Below, one piece after another: positions 5,419 through 6,102 of a DNA stretch of 6,102 nt (positions are counted from its first letter, which is position 1; every line of letters begins with the position of its first letter). The DNA is from Actinomycetes bacterium. GTDB taxonomy: Bacteria; Actinomycetota; Acidimicrobiia; Spongiisociales; UBA4744. Below the pieces are notes generated by a model. That model was not told the DNA's origin. It did no database searches and saw only the letters and a program-made list of their open reading frames with translations. Both the position numbers and the translations under genes were made by a program. The stretch is taken from contig JAHEDM010000173.1 of NCBI GenBank assembly GCA_024641205.1, positions 1 through 6,102 of the forward strand. Reading direction: 5' to 3'.

Positions 5419-6102
5419 ATGCACGAGAGCGGCAAGGAAAAGATGGAACTCGACCGCAGGCGCGACGGGCAACAATGGGCTCTCGACTATGTGATCGCCA
5501 CGACGGGCCGCGAGCAGAATTTCGAGAATCCTGGTCGCAGGTTCCCGGAGACGGTGAAGAGCTACCGGATGATCCCCCGGGTGCTCTTCAAGGAAGCCGA
5601 TCATCTCGAGACGCTCGCCAGGGGCGCCGAAGACGCCGGGCACGCCCACACCGCCCGACGATTGTATTTCAAGGCCGTGCAGACCTACCGGCACGCCCAT
5701 CATTCGATCTTCACCGACGATCACCCCGAAAAGCTGTTCCTGTATGGAAGGATGACCGATTGCTTTGATCGCATCATCGCCCTGTCCGACGGGCGTCTGG
5801 AACGGGTGGAGGTGCCCTGGGAAGATGCCACCCTCTCGGGCGTCTTCCATCGTGCACCGGGGCCGGATCCCAAGCCGGCGGTCATGTTCTTTCCCGGGAT
5901 GGACATGAGCAAAGAGGCTTTCCCCGACCCGGACGACAATCCTTTCGCCCAGCGAGGGATCCATGTCCTTTCGATCGACGGTCCCGGACAGGGAGCGTCG
6001 AACCTTCGCAAGATCCATGTCACCGAGGACAACTACGAACGCGCCGCGGGAGTGTTCTTCGAGTACCTCCTCGAGCGGGAAGACGTAGATGCCTCCAAGG
6101 TC
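5419..6102 (+). CDS. Alpha/beta hydrolase, FrsA / dihydroxypseudooxynicotine hydrolase-like (partial)
   Basis: The frame is open from ATG 5419 to the right edge, giving the first 228 residues. GGAGGA at 5408-5413, 5 bases before the ATG, is a near-ideal ribosome binding site. Residues 1-125 are a helical cap-like region rich in His/Arg/Tyr (e.g. YFKAVQTYRHAHH at 83-95), as in FrsA-type and 2,6-dihydroxypseudooxynicotine hydrolase-type proteins. The hydrolase core starts near 128. VMFFPGMDMSKE (155-166) is the oxyanion-hole strand and loop, and SIDGPGQG (185-192) is the hallmark of this group. The nucleophile elbow (G-x-S-x-G-G), acid and histidine should lie just past the edge, after DASKV. 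Members hydrolyse C-C bonds of diketones or esters; the substrate here is unknown. It may be its own transcription unit behind the 5369-5391 promoter candidate, or co-transcribed with the molybdoenzyme. Confidence 0.88.
   Translation, partial: MHESGKEKMELDRRRDGQQWALDYVIATTGREQNFENPGRRFPETVKSYRMIPRVLFKEADHLETLARGAEDAGHAHTARRLYFKAVQTYRHAHHSIFTDDHPEKLFLYGRMTDCFDRIIALSDGRLERVEVPWEDATLSGVFHRAPGPDPKPAVMFFPGMDMSKEAFPDPDDNPFAQRGIHVLSIDGPGQGASNLRKIHVTEDNYERAAGVFFEYLLEREDVDASKV

Noticed and set aside
1..6102. Mobile element, CRISPR array, toxin-antitoxin or defence system
   Set aside because: No transposase, integrase, spaced direct repeats, nuclease or toxin-like small gene pair was found; all intact genes are metabolic enzymes.

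Overview
The window is moderately high-GC bacterial DNA with tightly spaced genes. It uses GTG and TTG starts freely, has strong Shine-Dalgarno sequences and shows no obvious hairpin-plus-T-run terminators. This style, with TANNNT-like -10 candidates, fits a free-living actinobacterium (perhaps the Acidimicrobiia side) or a similar high-GC lineage. No rRNA, tRNA or marker gene is present, so that placement is tentative. There are no mobile elements, CRISPR arrays or RNA genes. The content is accessory small-molecule catabolism.

Layout. At 1-114 there is upstream sequence with no recognisable gene. At 115-230 lies what looks like the wreck of a Gfo/Idh/MocA dehydrogenase: its first ~25 residues, then immediately and out of frame a short tail resembling the end of the same family. 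An intact Gfo/Idh/MocA-family oxidoreductase (260-1333) follows, then after about 10 bases a malate/L-lactate dehydrogenase type 2 family enzyme (1344-2402). Four bases later comes a 35-residue ORF (2407-2514) with an excellent ribosome binding site. It resembles only the C-terminal end of an amidohydrolase_2-family protein. These form one plus-strand operon-like block for oxidising or reducing hydroxy- or keto-compounds, with a degenerate gene at each end.

A RidA-family gene lies on the minus strand (2531-2917), convergent with that block. It is divergent from a plus-strand BisC/DMSO-reductase-type molybdenum enzyme (3013-5316). This enzyme is cytoplasmic by sequence (no Tat leader, no Fe-S motif), has a serine Mo ligand and keeps the Tyr/Trp pair typical of S-oxide reductases. 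The 95-base divergent spacer holds a 29-base imperfect dyad, the best operator candidate in the window. After a 102-base spacer with an extended -10-like element inside overlapping palindromes, an alpha/beta hydrolase gene (5419 to the window edge) begins. It resembles the FrsA / 2,6-dihydroxypseudooxynicotine hydrolase group and is cut off before its nucleophile serine.

Together the genes suggest a small-molecule utilisation region: two dehydrogenases of the sugar/hydroxy-acid type, a RidA paralogue lacking the catalytic arginine, an S-oxide (or N-oxide) reductase and a C-C or ester hydrolase. The common substrate cannot be read from the sequence. I found no evidence for a novel defence or mobile system. 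The most useful leads are the two internally deleted genes, the divergent operator, and the arginine-less RidA beside a BisC-type reductase.
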